This document shows, piece after piece, positions 18,872-27,931 of a stretch of DNA of 64,000 nucleotides. A program made the translations under genes and the position numbers. Where the stretch lies: positions 1 to 64,000 of the forward strand of contig NZ_JTDL01000082.1 in assembly GCF_000802235.1 (NCBI RefSeq), given 5' to 3'. The stretch is from Sinomonas humi. Its GTDB lineage: Bacteria; Actinomycetota; Actinomycetes; Actinomycetales; Micrococcaceae. The first letter of the stretch is position 1. Every line of letters begins with the position of its first letter. The notes below the pieces were generated by a model. The model was not told the origin of the DNA. It searched no databases and saw only the letters and a list, made by a program, of their open reading frames with translations.

Positions 18872-18885
18872 TGCACGAACGTGCA
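18872..18885. promoter_or_regulatory. Palindromic candidate operator between glpD and sorC-type gene
   Basis: TGCACG and CGTGCA are perfect inverted arms around AA. The site lies 7 bases upstream of the candidate glpD -35 box and just before the likely start of the divergent regulator, so one protein bound here could control both directions. The binding protein is inferred, not shown. Confidence 0.5.
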
Positions 18886-18888
18886 AGA

Positions 18889-19911
18889 ATGTCCCTCGTG
18901 ACGCTCCCAGCTTCGCTTCCAGATCCCTCCGAGGCAGGGTCTTCCGCACAAAGTCCCGTCACCCGAAGGCAGCGAGAAGCCCTCCTCGCCGCGCGGCTGT
19001 ACTACCTCCAGGACCTCACGATGGATGCGATCGCGCGCGAGCTGAAGACCTCGCGCTCCACGGTCTCGCGCCTCCTGACGTTTGCCAGGGAAACCGGGCT
19101 CGTCCAGATCCAGGTCTGGAACCCCCTCGAATCGTCGGCAGAGCTCGAATCCGCGATCGCCCGGCGCTACCGCATCCGCGCCCACGTAGTCCCCCACGTG
19201 TCGAACCTCAACGAGGCCGAGACGCTCGACCGGGTGGCGATGTATGCCGCCCGCACTCTCACTCCCTTCGTCGGATCGAACACCGTGCTCGGTGTGGCGT
19301 GGGGTTCGACCCTCACGGCGATGAGCAGGTACCTCAATCGGAAGTCGACGCACGGCAGCACGGTCGTCCAGCTCAATGGCGCTGCCAACACCCAGACGAT
19401 GGGCTTGGGGTACGCGAGCGAGATCATGCGCCGCTTCGGGGCCGCCTACGACGCTTCCGTGGAGGAATTCCCTGTTCCTGCCTTCTTCGACCGTGCAGAG
19501 ACGAAGCGGCTCATGTGGCAGGAGCGGAGCGTTCGGCGTGTCCTCGACCTTCAGGCTCGCATGTCGATTGCCGTGTTCGGGGTGGGCTCGATAGACGCCG
19601 ATGTGCCGAGCCACGTCTATACGGGGAGCTACCTCGACACCGCAGATCTGCAGTCCCTCGTTCACGAGAGGGTCGTGGGCGACGTCGCCACGGTCTTCTA
19701 CCGTGAGGACGGGAGTTCCGACGGGATCGCGCTCAATGAGCGGTCGACCGGCCCGGACCACGCACTCGTGCGCGGCGTCGAGCACCGCTTCTGCGTCGTT
19801 TCGGGCCGGGCGAAGGCTCGCAGCCTGCGCGGCGCGCTCAAGGCGGGCCTCGTGACCCAGCTTGTCATCGACGAGGCGACCGCCCGGGCTCTCCTCGCGC
19901 TCGATGCCTGA
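18889..19911 (+). CDS. SorC/DeoR-type sugar-binding transcriptional regulator
   Basis: The product has an N-terminal helix-turn-helix (about residues 44-66, with TSRSTVSRLLTFA) and the C-terminal sugar-phosphate-binding domain of the SorC family, seen in VLGVAWGSTLTAMSRYL, VQLNGAANTQTMGLGYAS and FGVGSID. Such regulators sense phosphorylated sugars. Position, divergent from glpD-glpK with a palindrome between, suggests control of glycerol use, possibly sensing glycerol 3-phosphate or dihydroxyacetone phosphate; this is inference. The start is uncertain: ATG 18889 (340 aa) avoids the palindrome, ATG 18871 adds six residues across it, and neither has a strong ribosome-binding site. An aldo/keto reductase gene follows after 36 bases. 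Confidence 0.88.
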   Translation: MSLVTLPASLPDPSEAGSSAQSPVTRRQREALLAARLYYLQDLTMDAIARELKTSRSTVSRLLTFARETGLVQIQVWNPLESSAELESAIARRYRIRAHVVPHVSNLNEAETLDRVAMYAARTLTPFVGSNTVLGVAWGSTLTAMSRYLNRKSTHGSTVVQLNGAANTQTMGLGYASEIMRRFGAAYDASVEEFPVPAFFDRAETKRLMWQERSVRRVLDLQARMSIAVFGVGSIDADVPSHVYTGSYLDTADLQSLVHERVVGDVATVFYREDGSSDGIALNERSTGPDHALVRGVEHRFCVVSGRAKARSLRGALKAGLVTQLVIDEATARALLALDA

Positions 19912-19947
19912 GGCCGGGCGAAGCGATCGGCCGGTAGAGTCGGGGGC

Positions 19948-20781
19948 ATGACCCAGGCTCCCCGCGTGACCCTGTCCGGCGGCATCGACATGCCCCAACT
20001 CGGTTTCGGGCTCTACAAGGTGCCGGCGGAGGATGCCGCACGGCTCGCCGGAGAGGCACTCGGAGCGGGTTACCGGAGCCTCGATACGGCAGCCATGTAC
20101 GGCAACGAGGCCGGCGTGGGACTCGCTGTGGCGGAGGCGGCCGACGGCGGTCTTCCGCGCGAAGACGTCTTCGTCACCACCAAGCTCTGGAACAGCGATC
20201 AGGGGTACGACCCGGCGCTCCGGGCATTCGATCGTTCCCTCTCCGCGCTTGGGCTCGACTACGTGGACCTATACCTCATCCACTGGCCGTGTCCAGCACG
20301 TGGGCTCTTCGTCGAGACCTACCGCGCGCTCGAGCGTTTGCTCGAGGACGGGCGGGTCCGGGCCATCGGAGTCAGCAACTTCCAGCCTGAGCATCTCCGG
20401 CGCCTTGCTGCCGAGTGCACCGTCATGCCCGCTGTGAACCAAATCGAGCTCCACCCGTGGCTCCAGCAGGATCTGCTCAAAACCGTCCATGCGGAGCTCG
20501 GGATCCGCACGGAGGCGTGGTCTCCGCTCGGGCGCGGTCGAATCCTTCGGGATCCAGTGATCGCGGAGATCGCCGCTGCCCACGGTGTCTCCCCTGCCCA
20601 GGCCGTGGTCCGGTGGCACCTGCAGTGCGGCCACATCGTCATTCCAAAGGCCAGCAGCCCCGAGCGCATCCGTGAGAACGCCGATGTGTTCGGGTTCGAG
20701 CTCACGGCCGACGACCTCGACCGCATCGCTGGGCTCGACCGCGGGGAGCGGACCGGTTCCGACCCCAGCGAGGTGAACTGA
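19948..20781 (+). CDS. Aldo/keto reductase
   Basis: The 277-residue (beta/alpha)8 NADPH-dependent oxidoreductase shows the full catalytic tetrad: Asp46 and Tyr51 in SLDTAAMYGNE, Lys79 in TTKLWN, and His112 in YLIHWP. GVSNF and the C-terminal IPKASSPERIRENADVF cofactor-binding stretch place it with the AKR5/2,5-diketogluconate-reductase-like group. The natural substrate is unknown. Its stop shares one base with the ATG of the next gene (TGATG), and the SorC-type regulator lies just upstream, so the reductase may answer to that regulator. Confidence 0.93.
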   Translation: MTQAPRVTLSGGIDMPQLGFGLYKVPAEDAARLAGEALGAGYRSLDTAAMYGNEAGVGLAVAEAADGGLPREDVFVTTKLWNSDQGYDPALRAFDRSLSALGLDYVDLYLIHWPCPARGLFVETYRALERLLEDGRVRAIGVSNFQPEHLRRLAAECTVMPAVNQIELHPWLQQDLLKTVHAELGIRTEAWSPLGRGRILRDPVIAEIAAAHGVSPAQAVVRWHLQCGHIVIPKASSPERIRENADVFGFELTADDLDRIAGLDRGERTGSDPSEVN

Positions 20782-21701
20782 TGGCCGTCGCAGCGGGGGA
20801 AGGCTTCCTCTCCTCAGCCCTGGGTGCCCGAGAGCGGCGGACAGACCTCGAACTTCTCGGTTCAAAGACGGCCGTCTATACGTACGAGCCGGTGGACGGC
20901 GAAGGGGCGCCGACGATCCTTGCCATCCACGGCTTCCGCGGGACCCACCACGGGCTCCTGCGCATCGTCGATCTCCTGCCCGATGTCCGGATCGTGATGC
21001 CGGACCTGCCCGGCTTCGGCGCCTCCTCGCCGATGAGCGGGCACCGGCACGACATCGAGGGCTATGCCGCGTGGGTGGACGCGCTGGCCCAGGCTCTTGG
21101 ACTCGGCCCCGAAACCGTCCTGCTCGGGCATTCCTTCGGGTCGATCGTGGCGGCCCGCGTCTGCTCCGAGCATCCGGAGGGGTTCTCGCGGCTCGTACTC
21201 GTCAATCCGATCTCATCGCCAGCGCTCGAAGGTCCGCAAGCCATCCTGAGCCGCCTTGCGGTCGGCTACTACCGCGCTGGGGCCGGCCTGCCCGGGGCAG
21301 TCGGGTCTGCACTCCTGCGCCACCCCGCAATCGTCCGGGTCATGAGCGAAGCCATGGCCAAGACACGCGATCCCGAGCTCCGGCGATTCGTCCACGCCCA
21401 GCATGCACAGTACTTCTCCAGCTTCGCGAGCCGCGATGTGCTCCTCGAGTCGTTCCGCGCCTCGGTCTCGCACACGGCGGCCGAGGCCGCCGACGGGCTC
21501 TCGCTGCCCGTGCTCCTGATCGCAGGCGATCGCGATGAGGTCGCACCGTTGCCGGCCGTGCGGGACTTTCATGCAAGGCTCGCCGACTCGCGGCTCACGG
21601 TGATTCCCGGCGTCGGGCATCTGATCCATTACGAAACGCCGCAGCCGGCGGCGGACGCAATTCACGCGTTTCTGGCCGAACCCAAGGAGAAAGCAGGCTG
21701 A
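20781..21701 (+). CDS. Alpha/beta hydrolase
   Basis: The 306-residue enzyme has the oxyanion-hole HGF at 50-52, the nucleophile elbow GHSFGS with Ser118, a probable acid at Asp250 or Asp252 (LLIAGDRDEVAP) and His280 (GVGHLIHYE). The 180-230 region is a helical cap. The substrate cannot be told from sequence. It overlaps both neighbours by one base (TGATG on each side), so reductase, hydrolase and glycosyltransferase are translationally coupled. Confidence 0.92.
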   Translation: MAVAAGEGFLSSALGARERRTDLELLGSKTAVYTYEPVDGEGAPTILAIHGFRGTHHGLLRIVDLLPDVRIVMPDLPGFGASSPMSGHRHDIEGYAAWVDALAQALGLGPETVLLGHSFGSIVAARVCSEHPEGFSRLVLVNPISSPALEGPQAILSRLAVGYYRAGAGLPGAVGSALLRHPAIVRVMSEAMAKTRDPELRRFVHAQHAQYFSSFASRDVLLESFRASVSHTAAEAADGLSLPVLLIAGDRDEVAPLPAVRDFHARLADSRLTVIPGVGHLIHYETPQPAADAIHAFLAEPKEKAG

Positions 21702-22825
21702 TGAGGCTCCTGATCGATGCCCGCTTCACGCGGACCGACCAACACGATGGGATCAGCCGCTACGGCGCGAGCCTGATCGAGGCTGTCGCGTCCCGCACAG
21801 AGACTGCGATGCTTATCAGCGATGAGCGTCAACTCGCCCTCCTGCCCGACGTGCCGCACGTGAAGGTCTCGAGTCCCCTCTCCCCCGCAGAGCTGTTCAT
21901 CGCCGCACGGGTCAACGGGCTCGAACCGGATGTCGTGTTCTGCCCCATGCAGACGATGGGCTCGTGGGGGCGGCGCTACCCTCTGATCCTCACGCTCCAC
22001 GACCTCATCTACTACGAGCACCCCACCCCGCCCGGGTTCCTGCCTGCCCCCGTACGCCTTCTGTGGCGCCTTTACCACAAGGCCTACTGGCCCCAGCGGG
22101 TCCTCCTCAACCGGGCCGACGTCGTCGCCACCGTGAGCCGCACGACCAAGTGGCTCATGGCGGAGAAGCGGCTCACCAGGCGTCCGGTGCGGATCGTCGG
22201 CAACGCACCCCAGGGAGGACTCGTGCCGCGGGACCCCGACGCACAACCGGGCCGAAGCCTCCTCTACATGGGCTCATTCATGCCGTACAAGAATGTCGAG
22301 ACCGTGATCGCCGGAATGGCGGCGCTTCCCGACTACACGCTGCATCTCCTCAGCCGCATCACCCCGAACCGGCGTGCCGAGCTCGAATCGAGCATTCCAC
22401 CGGGCGCTTCAGTCGAATTCCACAACGGCGTGAGCGAGACCGAGTACGAGGAGCTCCTGCGGGGCGCGACGGCACTCGTGACCCTCTCCCGTTCCGAAGG
22501 CTACGGGCTGCCCCTCGTGGAGGCCATGTCCGTCGGAACCCCCGTCATCGCGAGCGATATCCCCATCTTCCGGGAAGTCGGGGGCGACGCCGTGCGCTTC
22601 GTCGACCCCGATTCGCCGGAAGCATTCGCGGCTGCCGTGCGCGAGCTCGAGGTCCCGCACACGTGGAGCGAGGCCTCCCGCGACTCGGTGAGGCAGGCCG
22701 AGAAGTTCAGCTGGGACCATTCGGCCCAGGCCCTGCTCGAGGCGGCCGAGGAGGCGATCGAGCAATTCGGCGCCCGCCGCGGTGCCTTCACGCGCGCCGG
22801 GACCCGCACCGCCGGGCCGGCTTAG
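21701..22825 (+). CDS. Glycosyltransferase family 4 (GT-B fold)
   Basis: The 374-residue protein begins MRLLIDARFTRT and has the N-terminal acceptor half with HDGISRYG, a linker near 170-185, and a donor-binding half starting LLYMGSFMPYKN. The EX7E motif is intact with Glu266 and Glu274 in SEGYGLPLVEAM. These features fit retaining GT4 transferases such as mannosyl- or glucosyltransferases. There is no signal peptide or membrane span. It is the last gene of the reductase-hydrolase-transferase trio. The acceptor is unknown; a glycolipid or compatible-solute role is possible. Confidence 0.92.
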   Translation: MRLLIDARFTRTDQHDGISRYGASLIEAVASRTETAMLISDERQLALLPDVPHVKVSSPLSPAELFIAARVNGLEPDVVFCPMQTMGSWGRRYPLILTLHDLIYYEHPTPPGFLPAPVRLLWRLYHKAYWPQRVLLNRADVVATVSRTTKWLMAEKRLTRRPVRIVGNAPQGGLVPRDPDAQPGRSLLYMGSFMPYKNVETVIAGMAALPDYTLHLLSRITPNRRAELESSIPPGASVEFHNGVSETEYEELLRGATALVTLSRSEGYGLPLVEAMSVGTPVIASDIPIFREVGGDAVRFVDPDSPEAFAAAVRELEVPHTWSEASRDSVRQAEKFSWDHSAQALLEAAEEAIEQFGARRGAFTRAGTRTAGPA

Positions 22826-22846
22826 CCCCGCGCCCGAGTCCGGCTC

Positions 22847-22878
22847 ACGGCAATCGGCAGACGGCAATCGGCATACGG
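22847..22878. repeat. 14-bp tandem repeat between glycosyltransferase and priA
   Basis: ACGGCAATCGGCAG (22847-22860) is followed by ACGGCAATCGGCAT (22861-22874) and a partial third ACGG. It fills the 67-base gap between two convergent genes. No terminator is evident there otherwise. Confidence 0.7.
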
Positions 22879-22892
22879 CGGGCAGCTACCAG

Positions 22893-25046
22893 CTAGACGA
22901 GATCAGAGCCGTCGAGCCGGAGCTGGACGGGTTCCGAGCCGCGCCGCGTGGCCAAGGCGATCCGGGCTGCCCTCAGCCCGCGTGACACTTCTGGCCCCTC
23001 AGCAATGGGGAAGAATGCGAGCAGGCGCCAGACGTCTTCCTCTGTCCGCACCCCAGCGGCGGCCGAAACTGGGACGGGGCCAGCAGTTCGTACTCCCGGC
23101 CGGGCGAGTACTGATGCGGCGGCGCCAGCGAACGTCTCGACGCCCGCCCGTGTTCCGGTGATAGCTGCGAGGCGTACGGCTGGGGGCAGCCCGAGGCTCT
23201 TCCGCACGGTGAGCTCGCGTTCGGCGAAGCCCGCCGGATCCCATCGCACGAGGGCAGCGACGGCCTCGTGTTCGCTCGCCGTCACGACGACGCGGCCGCC
23301 GTCGTCAGCGCCCCGCACGAGCGCCGCAGCGTTGAGCCAACGCCGGAGGGCCTCCTCTCCCGCCCTCAGGGTCTCGCGAGAGAGCAGGGAATCGCCATCC
23401 AGGAGGAGCGCGGCGGCGTAACCCGTCGGCGCGACGGGCTCGGCGCCGACCGTCGCGACGACGAGGGCAGGACTGTCGGGCACCTCGGACTTGACCTGAT
23501 CGCCCGATGAAGTAATGACGACGGCGCCCGGGAATGCACGCCCCAGTTCTTCGGCCGTGCGCAGCGCGCCCACAGAGGAACGGCGGAACGAACGGCCCCC
23601 GCAATACGGGCAAGCCCATGCCCCGCTCGGCGTGCCGCACCAGCGGCACGCGACGGTGCGGGCCCCTCCGGTCAGGGTTTCCGCGAGCGGGCCTGAACAA
23701 TGCACACAACGCGCCGGCTCCCTGCAGCGCTCGCATGCAAGCGACGGCGCGTACCCTGCCCGGGCCACTTGGACCAACACTGGACCGTCTGCGAGGGCCT
23801 CGCGCGCGAGCTGCCACGCCGCATGTGGAAGGCGGGCCATCCGTGCATACGGATCGCGTGCGCTCTCGAAGCTGTCCGCGGTACTGGTGACCCTGGGAAG
23901 CCGCTTCCGGACGATCGACCGCGCCGGCTCGACGCTCTGGAGCCAGCCCGAGTCGACGAGCCGGCGCGTCTCAGTGGAGACGGTGTGGCCCGCGAGCAGG
24001 AGCGCGCAACCTTCCATCTCGGAGCGGAGGAGGCAGACCTCCCGCGCATGGAAGTAGGGGGCGCGCGGCTCGGCGTGGAGGTCGTCGCCGTCATCCCAGC
24101 ACACCACCAGCCCAAGGTCACGGACCGGAGCGAGGACAGCCCCCCGGGTTCCCACCGCAACACGCGCACGACCGGTCAAGAGATCCAGGAAGCCCCGGTA
24201 ACGCTGGCTGGGGCCGTCCTCAGCCGCAAGCCGCACAACGCGCTCGCCCGGGAGCGCTTGCTCGAGAACGAGCTGCATCCGCTCGAGGTCGCGCCGGTCC
24301 GGGACGACCACGAGCACGCCTCGTCCTGAGAGCCGCGCCGTCCGAATGGCCTCGGCGACGAGCTGGGGCCATCCGCGAGGGCCGTAACCCTCGACTGCCT
24401 GCACTGAGGCCCGGGGGCTGCCTCCCGCTGCGAGGTGGCGAAGGAACGCGGAGCCTCGCTGGAGCTCGGCCCACAACGACGGCGACGACGGCGGAGCCGG
24501 TGAATCCTTCTCTGCAGCTGGGTCGCTCGCGTTCTCGGGCTCTTTTCCTGCCGCGCGATCAGCGAGCTCTGGGAGATACTCGGCCTCGACGCGCGCCGCC
24601 CGGGGCGGTACGGCGAATCGCAGAACGTCACCGAGTGCGCCCGCCCATCGCTCGGCGACTGCCGTTGAGACCTTCAGAACCTCGGGAGTGAGAACGACAG
24701 CAGGCGAAACGACTTTGGCGAGTGGTTGAAGGGCAACGCCGGCGTCGGAAGACTCGGCTCGTTCGAGGATGAGGCCGCTGTGCTCTTGACCCGCGACGCG
24801 CACGCGCACCCGCACTCCGGGCTTGGCAGCCTCGGACAGCTCTTCCGGGACGAGGTAGTCGAACGGTCGGTCGAGTTGCGGGAGGGGAGACTCGACGCAG
24901 ACTCTGGCGACGGGAAGCTCGCTAGCCGCCCGAGGGGCAGCTGGCGCGAGCACGGGCTCGGGAAATCCGAGCAGGAGCGAAGGCTGTGCGACTCGCTGCG
25001 ACCCCGAGCCCGAGCCTCCCCCGCTGCCGGGCCTCGCTGCCGCCAT
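22893..25046 (-). CDS. priA: Probable replication restart protein PriA, helicase motifs degenerate
   Basis: PriA loads the replisome at stalled forks. The 717-residue protein keeps the 3' DNA-binding domain (about 45-150, SPLPQLDRPFDYLVPEEL) and the zinc cluster (CERCREPARCVHC and CRWCGTPSGAWACPYC, about 445-490), but where the Walker A should be it reads GYGPRGWP (about 220-227) with no GKT/S, and the DEAH-box position reads WDDGDD (about 317-322). It therefore probably cannot hydrolyse ATP as a helicase, a state known for actinobacterial PriA-like proteins. ATG 25046 shares one base with the metK stop, which fixes the start despite an open frame to 25097. Confidence 0.9.
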   Translation of the reverse strand: MAAARPGSGGGSGSGSQRVAQPSLLLGFPEPVLAPAAPRAASELPVARVCVESPLPQLDRPFDYLVPEELSEAAKPGVRVRVRVAGQEHSGLILERAESSDAGVALQPLAKVVSPAVVLTPEVLKVSTAVAERWAGALGDVLRFAVPPRAARVEAEYLPELADRAAGKEPENASDPAAEKDSPAPPSSPSLWAELQRGSAFLRHLAAGGSPRASVQAVEGYGPRGWPQLVAEAIRTARLSGRGVLVVVPDRRDLERMQLVLEQALPGERVVRLAAEDGPSQRYRGFLDLLTGRARVAVGTRGAVLAPVRDLGLVVCWDDGDDLHAEPRAPYFHAREVCLLRSEMEGCALLLAGHTVSTETRRLVDSGWLQSVEPARSIVRKRLPRVTSTADSFESARDPYARMARLPHAAWQLAREALADGPVLVQVARAGYAPSLACERCREPARCVHCSGPLAETLTGGARTVACRWCGTPSGAWACPYCGGRSFRRSSVGALRTAEELGRAFPGAVVITSSGDQVKSEVPDSPALVVATVGAEPVAPTGYAAALLLDGDSLLSRETLRAGEEALRRWLNAAALVRGADDGGRVVVTASEHEAVAALVRWDPAGFAERELTVRKSLGLPPAVRLAAITGTRAGVETFAGAAASVLARPGVRTAGPVPVSAAAGVRTEEDVWRLLAFFPIAEGPEVSRGLRAARIALATRRGSEPVQLRLDGSDLV

Positions 25047-26278
25047 CAGTCGTTGAAGTAGTCCTTGAGGGCTTGGACGCGGTCGAGACGCTCCCAAGTG
25101 AAGTCGGGATCCTCCCGGCCGAAGTGGCCGTGAGCCGCCGTCTTCGCATAGATCGGGCGCCTGAGGTCGAGCGCGTCGATGATGGCCCTCGGGCGCAGGT
25201 CGAAGATCTCGTTGATCGCGGCGCTGATCCGCAGCGGGTCTACGCTCTCGGTTCCGAACGTCTCGACGTAGATGCCTACGGGACGGGCCTGGCCGATCGC
25301 ATAGGCGATCTGGATCTCCGCGCGACGCGCGAGCCCCGCGGCGACGACGTTCTTGGCGACCCAGCGCATCGCGTAGGCGCCTGAACGGTCTACCTTCGAC
25401 GGATCCTTCCCTGAGAAGGCGCCGCCGCCGTGCCGGGAGAAGCCCCCGTAGGTGTCGACGATGATCTTCCGCCCCGTGAGCCCCGCGTCGCCGACAGGGC
25501 CGCCGATGATGAAAGGACCGGCCGGGTTGAGGATGCTCCTGACGTGAGCGCTCTCGAGCTGGCTCGCAGCCAGCACCGGAGCGATGACGTGATCGGCAAG
25601 GTCGGCCCTGAGCTGGGCCAGCTGGGTGCCCTCGGCGTGCTGGCTCGAGATGACGACCGTTTCGACCGTCACCGGCTCGTCGCCGTCATAGCCCACAGTC
25701 ACCTGCGTCTTGCCGTCGGGGCGCAGATAGGCGAGCTCGCCGCTCTTCCGCACCTCCGTGAGCCGCTCTGACAGTCGGTGAGCGAGCCAGATTGGCGTCG
25801 GCATGTAGGACGGGGTCTCGTCGCTCGCATAGCCGAACATGATGCCCTGATCGCCGGCGCCCTGGCGGTCGTATTCGTCCTCGAGGGTCCCTTCACGGGA
25901 TTCGAGCGAGTTGAACACGCCGTCGAAGATGTCGGAGGACTGCTGCCCGATGGACACCGAGACGCCGCAGCGGGCTCCGTCGAAGCCATTCGCGGACGAG
26001 TCGTAGCCGATGCCGAGGATCGTGTTGCGGACGATCTGAGGGATCTCGACGTAAGCGTCGGTTGTGACCTCGCCCGCGACGTGGACGAGCCCCGTCGTCG
26101 CCATCGTCTCCACGGCGACCTTCGACTCAGGATCGGCCGCGAGGAGCGCATCGAGGATCGCGTCGCTGATCTGATCGCAGATCTTGTCGGGATGCCCCTC
26201 GGTCACGGACTCGGACGTGAAGAGCCGTAGGGCGGTCATGTCGGCCGGGAGTCCGGCGCCATAGGGAGCGTGGGTCAC
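25046..26278 (-). CDS. metK: S-adenosylmethionine synthase
   Basis: MetK makes S-adenosylmethionine from methionine and ATP. The 410-residue protein has the family signatures [28 protein letters not shown] and [16 protein letters not shown]. The start may be GTG 26278 or ATG 26239, which would begin [11 protein letters not shown]; the first has a weak GGAAG upstream. No SAM riboswitch is visible in the 75-base gap after coaBC. The stop overlaps the priA start by one base. Confidence 0.96.
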   Translation of the reverse strand: MTHAPYGAGLPADMTALRLFTSESVTEGHPDKICDQISDAILDALLAADPESKVAVETMATTGLVHVAGEVTTDAYVEIPQIVRNTILGIGYDSSANGFDGARCGVSVSIGQQSSDIFDGVFNSLESREGTLEDEYDRQGAGDQGIMFGYASDETPSYMPTPIWLAHRLSERLTEVRKSGELAYLRPDGKTQVTVGYDGDEPVTVETVVISSQHAEGTQLAQLRADLADHVIAPVLAASQLESAHVRSILNPAGPFIIGGPVGDAGLTGRKIIVDTYGGFSRHGGGAFSGKDPSKVDRSGAYAMRWVAKNVVAAGLARRAEIQIAYAIGQARPVGIYVETFGTESVDPLRISAAINEIFDLRPRAIIDALDLRRPIYAKTAAHGHFGREDPDFTWERLDRVQALKDYFND

Positions 26279-26353
26279 TGCTCTACTCTACTTCCTGCCC
26301 ACCGACGAACCGGGGCATGTATTGCGCTGCGGGAAGAGCTCAGGTCCCGCCCG

Positions 26354-27604
26354 TCAGCGGGCTTCGAGCGCGCGGGCAAGCCGGACGACGACGGCGCGCG
26401 CCACCTCGTCCTTGCTGCCCGCCACATGCTCGGGTGCGGCTCCGTCCTTCGAGAGAATCGTCACACTGTTCTCGTCGAGCCCGAATACGCGGTCGGTCCC
26501 GACCTCGTTGACGACGAGGAGGTCACAGCCTTTGCGTTCGAGCTTTGCCCGTCCGTAGGCGAGGACATCGCCGCCCTCGTCTCCGGTCTCAGCGGCGAAG
26601 CCGACCACGACCTGCTGGGTGCCGGCCGCATCTCGCCCTCTGACAAGCTCGGCGAGCACGTCGGGGTTCCGCACGAGTTCGATCGGCAGATCGGGGGCGT
26701 CGTCGCGCTTCTTGATCTTTGCGTCGCTGCGGCGGGCCGGGCGGAAGTCGGCGACCGCGGCAGCCATGACGATCGCGTCCGCAGAGGCGGTGCGCTCGAG
26801 CATCTCTTCGCGCAGTTCGAGCGCTGACTCGACCTTCACGACTTCGACGCCCTCGGGAGGGGAGACTTCGAGGTGCGCTGCCACAAGTGTCACGTGCGCG
26901 CCCGCTTCGAGCGCCGCGCGGGCCACCGCAACCCCCTGCTTGCCCGACGAACGATTGCCGAGGAAGCGGACGGGATCAATGGCCTCGCGCGTCCCACCTG
27001 CGGAGACGACGACCCGACGCCCAGCGAGCGGGCCCCCCTCAGGCGCGGTGCCGGCGTCGTGCTCGGCATCCCTGTTCTGTCCGCCCGCGAAGCTGAGGGC
27101 CGCAGCGAAGATGTCCTCAGGATCGGGCAGCCGGCCGGGACCGCTGTCCTTCCCGGTAAGCCGGCCTTCCGCGGGGTCGAGCACGTGCACACCCCGCTCG
27201 CGAAGCAGGGAAACGTTCGCCTGGGTCGCGGGGTGGCGCCACATCTCGGTGTGCATCGCCGGCGCCATGACAACTGGGCACCTTGCCATGAGAAGCGTGT
27301 TGGTGAGCAGATCGTCGGCGTGTCCGCCGGCGGCTCGTGCGAGCAAGTCGGCGGTCGCGGGCGCCACGACGATGAGATCGGCCTCGTGGCCGAGCCGAAC
27401 GTGGTTGACGCTCTCCACGGCTTCGAATACCTCGGTGCGGACAGCCTTCCCGGAGAGGGCCTCCCACGTCGCCTTGCCGACGAAGCGGAGCGCTGCCTCC
27501 GTCGGGACGGCCGTTACATCGTGCCCGGCTTCGGTGAAAAGACGCAGCAGCAGGGCCGCCTTGTAGGCGGCGATGCCGCCACCCACACCCAGGACGACGC
27601 GCAC
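26354..27604 (-). CDS. coaBC: Bifunctional CoaBC (phosphopantothenoylcysteine synthetase/decarboxylase)
   Basis: CoaBC joins cysteine to 4'-phosphopantothenate and then decarboxylates the product in coenzyme A synthesis. The N-terminal FMN-binding decarboxylase half (about 1-180) has GVGGGIAAYK, the NHVRLGH segment with the catalytic His and PAMHTEMW; the C-terminal synthetase half has VVVSAGGTREAIDPVRFLGN, NRSSGKQG and AAVADFRP. I chose GTG 27604 because the family begins at VRVVLGVGGG and AGAGG precedes it; the open frame reaches back into rpoZ. It starts 13 bases after rpoZ. Confidence 0.93.
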   Translation of the reverse strand: MRVVLGVGGGIAAYKAALLLRLFTEAGHDVTAVPTEAALRFVGKATWEALSGKAVRTEVFEAVESVNHVRLGHEADLIVVAPATADLLARAAGGHADDLLTNTLLMARCPVVMAPAMHTEMWRHPATQANVSLLRERGVHVLDPAEGRLTGKDSGPGRLPDPEDIFAAALSFAGGQNRDAEHDAGTAPEGGPLAGRRVVVSAGGTREAIDPVRFLGNRSSGKQGVAVARAALEAGAHVTLVAAHLEVSPPEGVEVVKVESALELREEMLERTASADAIVMAAAVADFRPARRSDAKIKKRDDAPDLPIELVRNPDVLAELVRGRDAAGTQQVVVGFAAETGDEGGDVLAYGRAKLERKGCDLLVVNEVGTDRVFGLDENSVTILSKDGAAPEHVAGSKDEVARAVVVRLARALEAR

Positions 27605-27617
27605 GCGGCCTCTGGCC

Positions 27618-27890
27618 TCAGTCCTGGGACTCGGCGTCGCCCTCAACGCGCTTGGCCACGAGGAGGCCGTCGTTGATTTCACGCAGCGCGATGGAGAGGG
27701 GCTTCTCGTTGAGCTTCGTGTCGACCAGAGGGCCGACGTACTCGAAGAGGCCCTCGTGGAGCTGCGCGTAGTATGCGTTGATCTGGCGGGCGCGCTTGGC
27801 CCCGAAGATCACGAGCCCGTACTTCGAGTCCGACTTCGTGAGCAGATCGTCGATCGGCGGGTTGATGATTCCTTCGGGGTTCGAAGTCAC
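27618..27890 (-). CDS. rpoZ: RNA polymerase omega subunit
   Basis: Omega assists folding and assembly of the beta' subunit of RNA polymerase. The 90-residue protein starts at GTG 27890 behind TTGGAG with a 6-base gap and contains [27 protein letters not shown] and LSIALREI, characteristic of the family. It is located between gmk and coaBC, the standard actinobacterial order. Confidence 0.95.
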   Translation of the reverse strand: MTSNPEGIINPPIDDLLTKSDSKYGLVIFGAKRARQINAYYAQLHEGLFEYVGPLVDTKLNEKPLSIALREINDGLLVAKRVEGDAESQD

Positions 27891-27931
27891 GACATTCTCC
27901 AATGCACTGTGCGGTTGGCCTGAACAGCCCT

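Noticed and set aside
26279-26353. SAM riboswitch before metK
   Set aside because: The 75-base gap shows no SAM aptamer features, and metK looks co-transcribed with coaBC.
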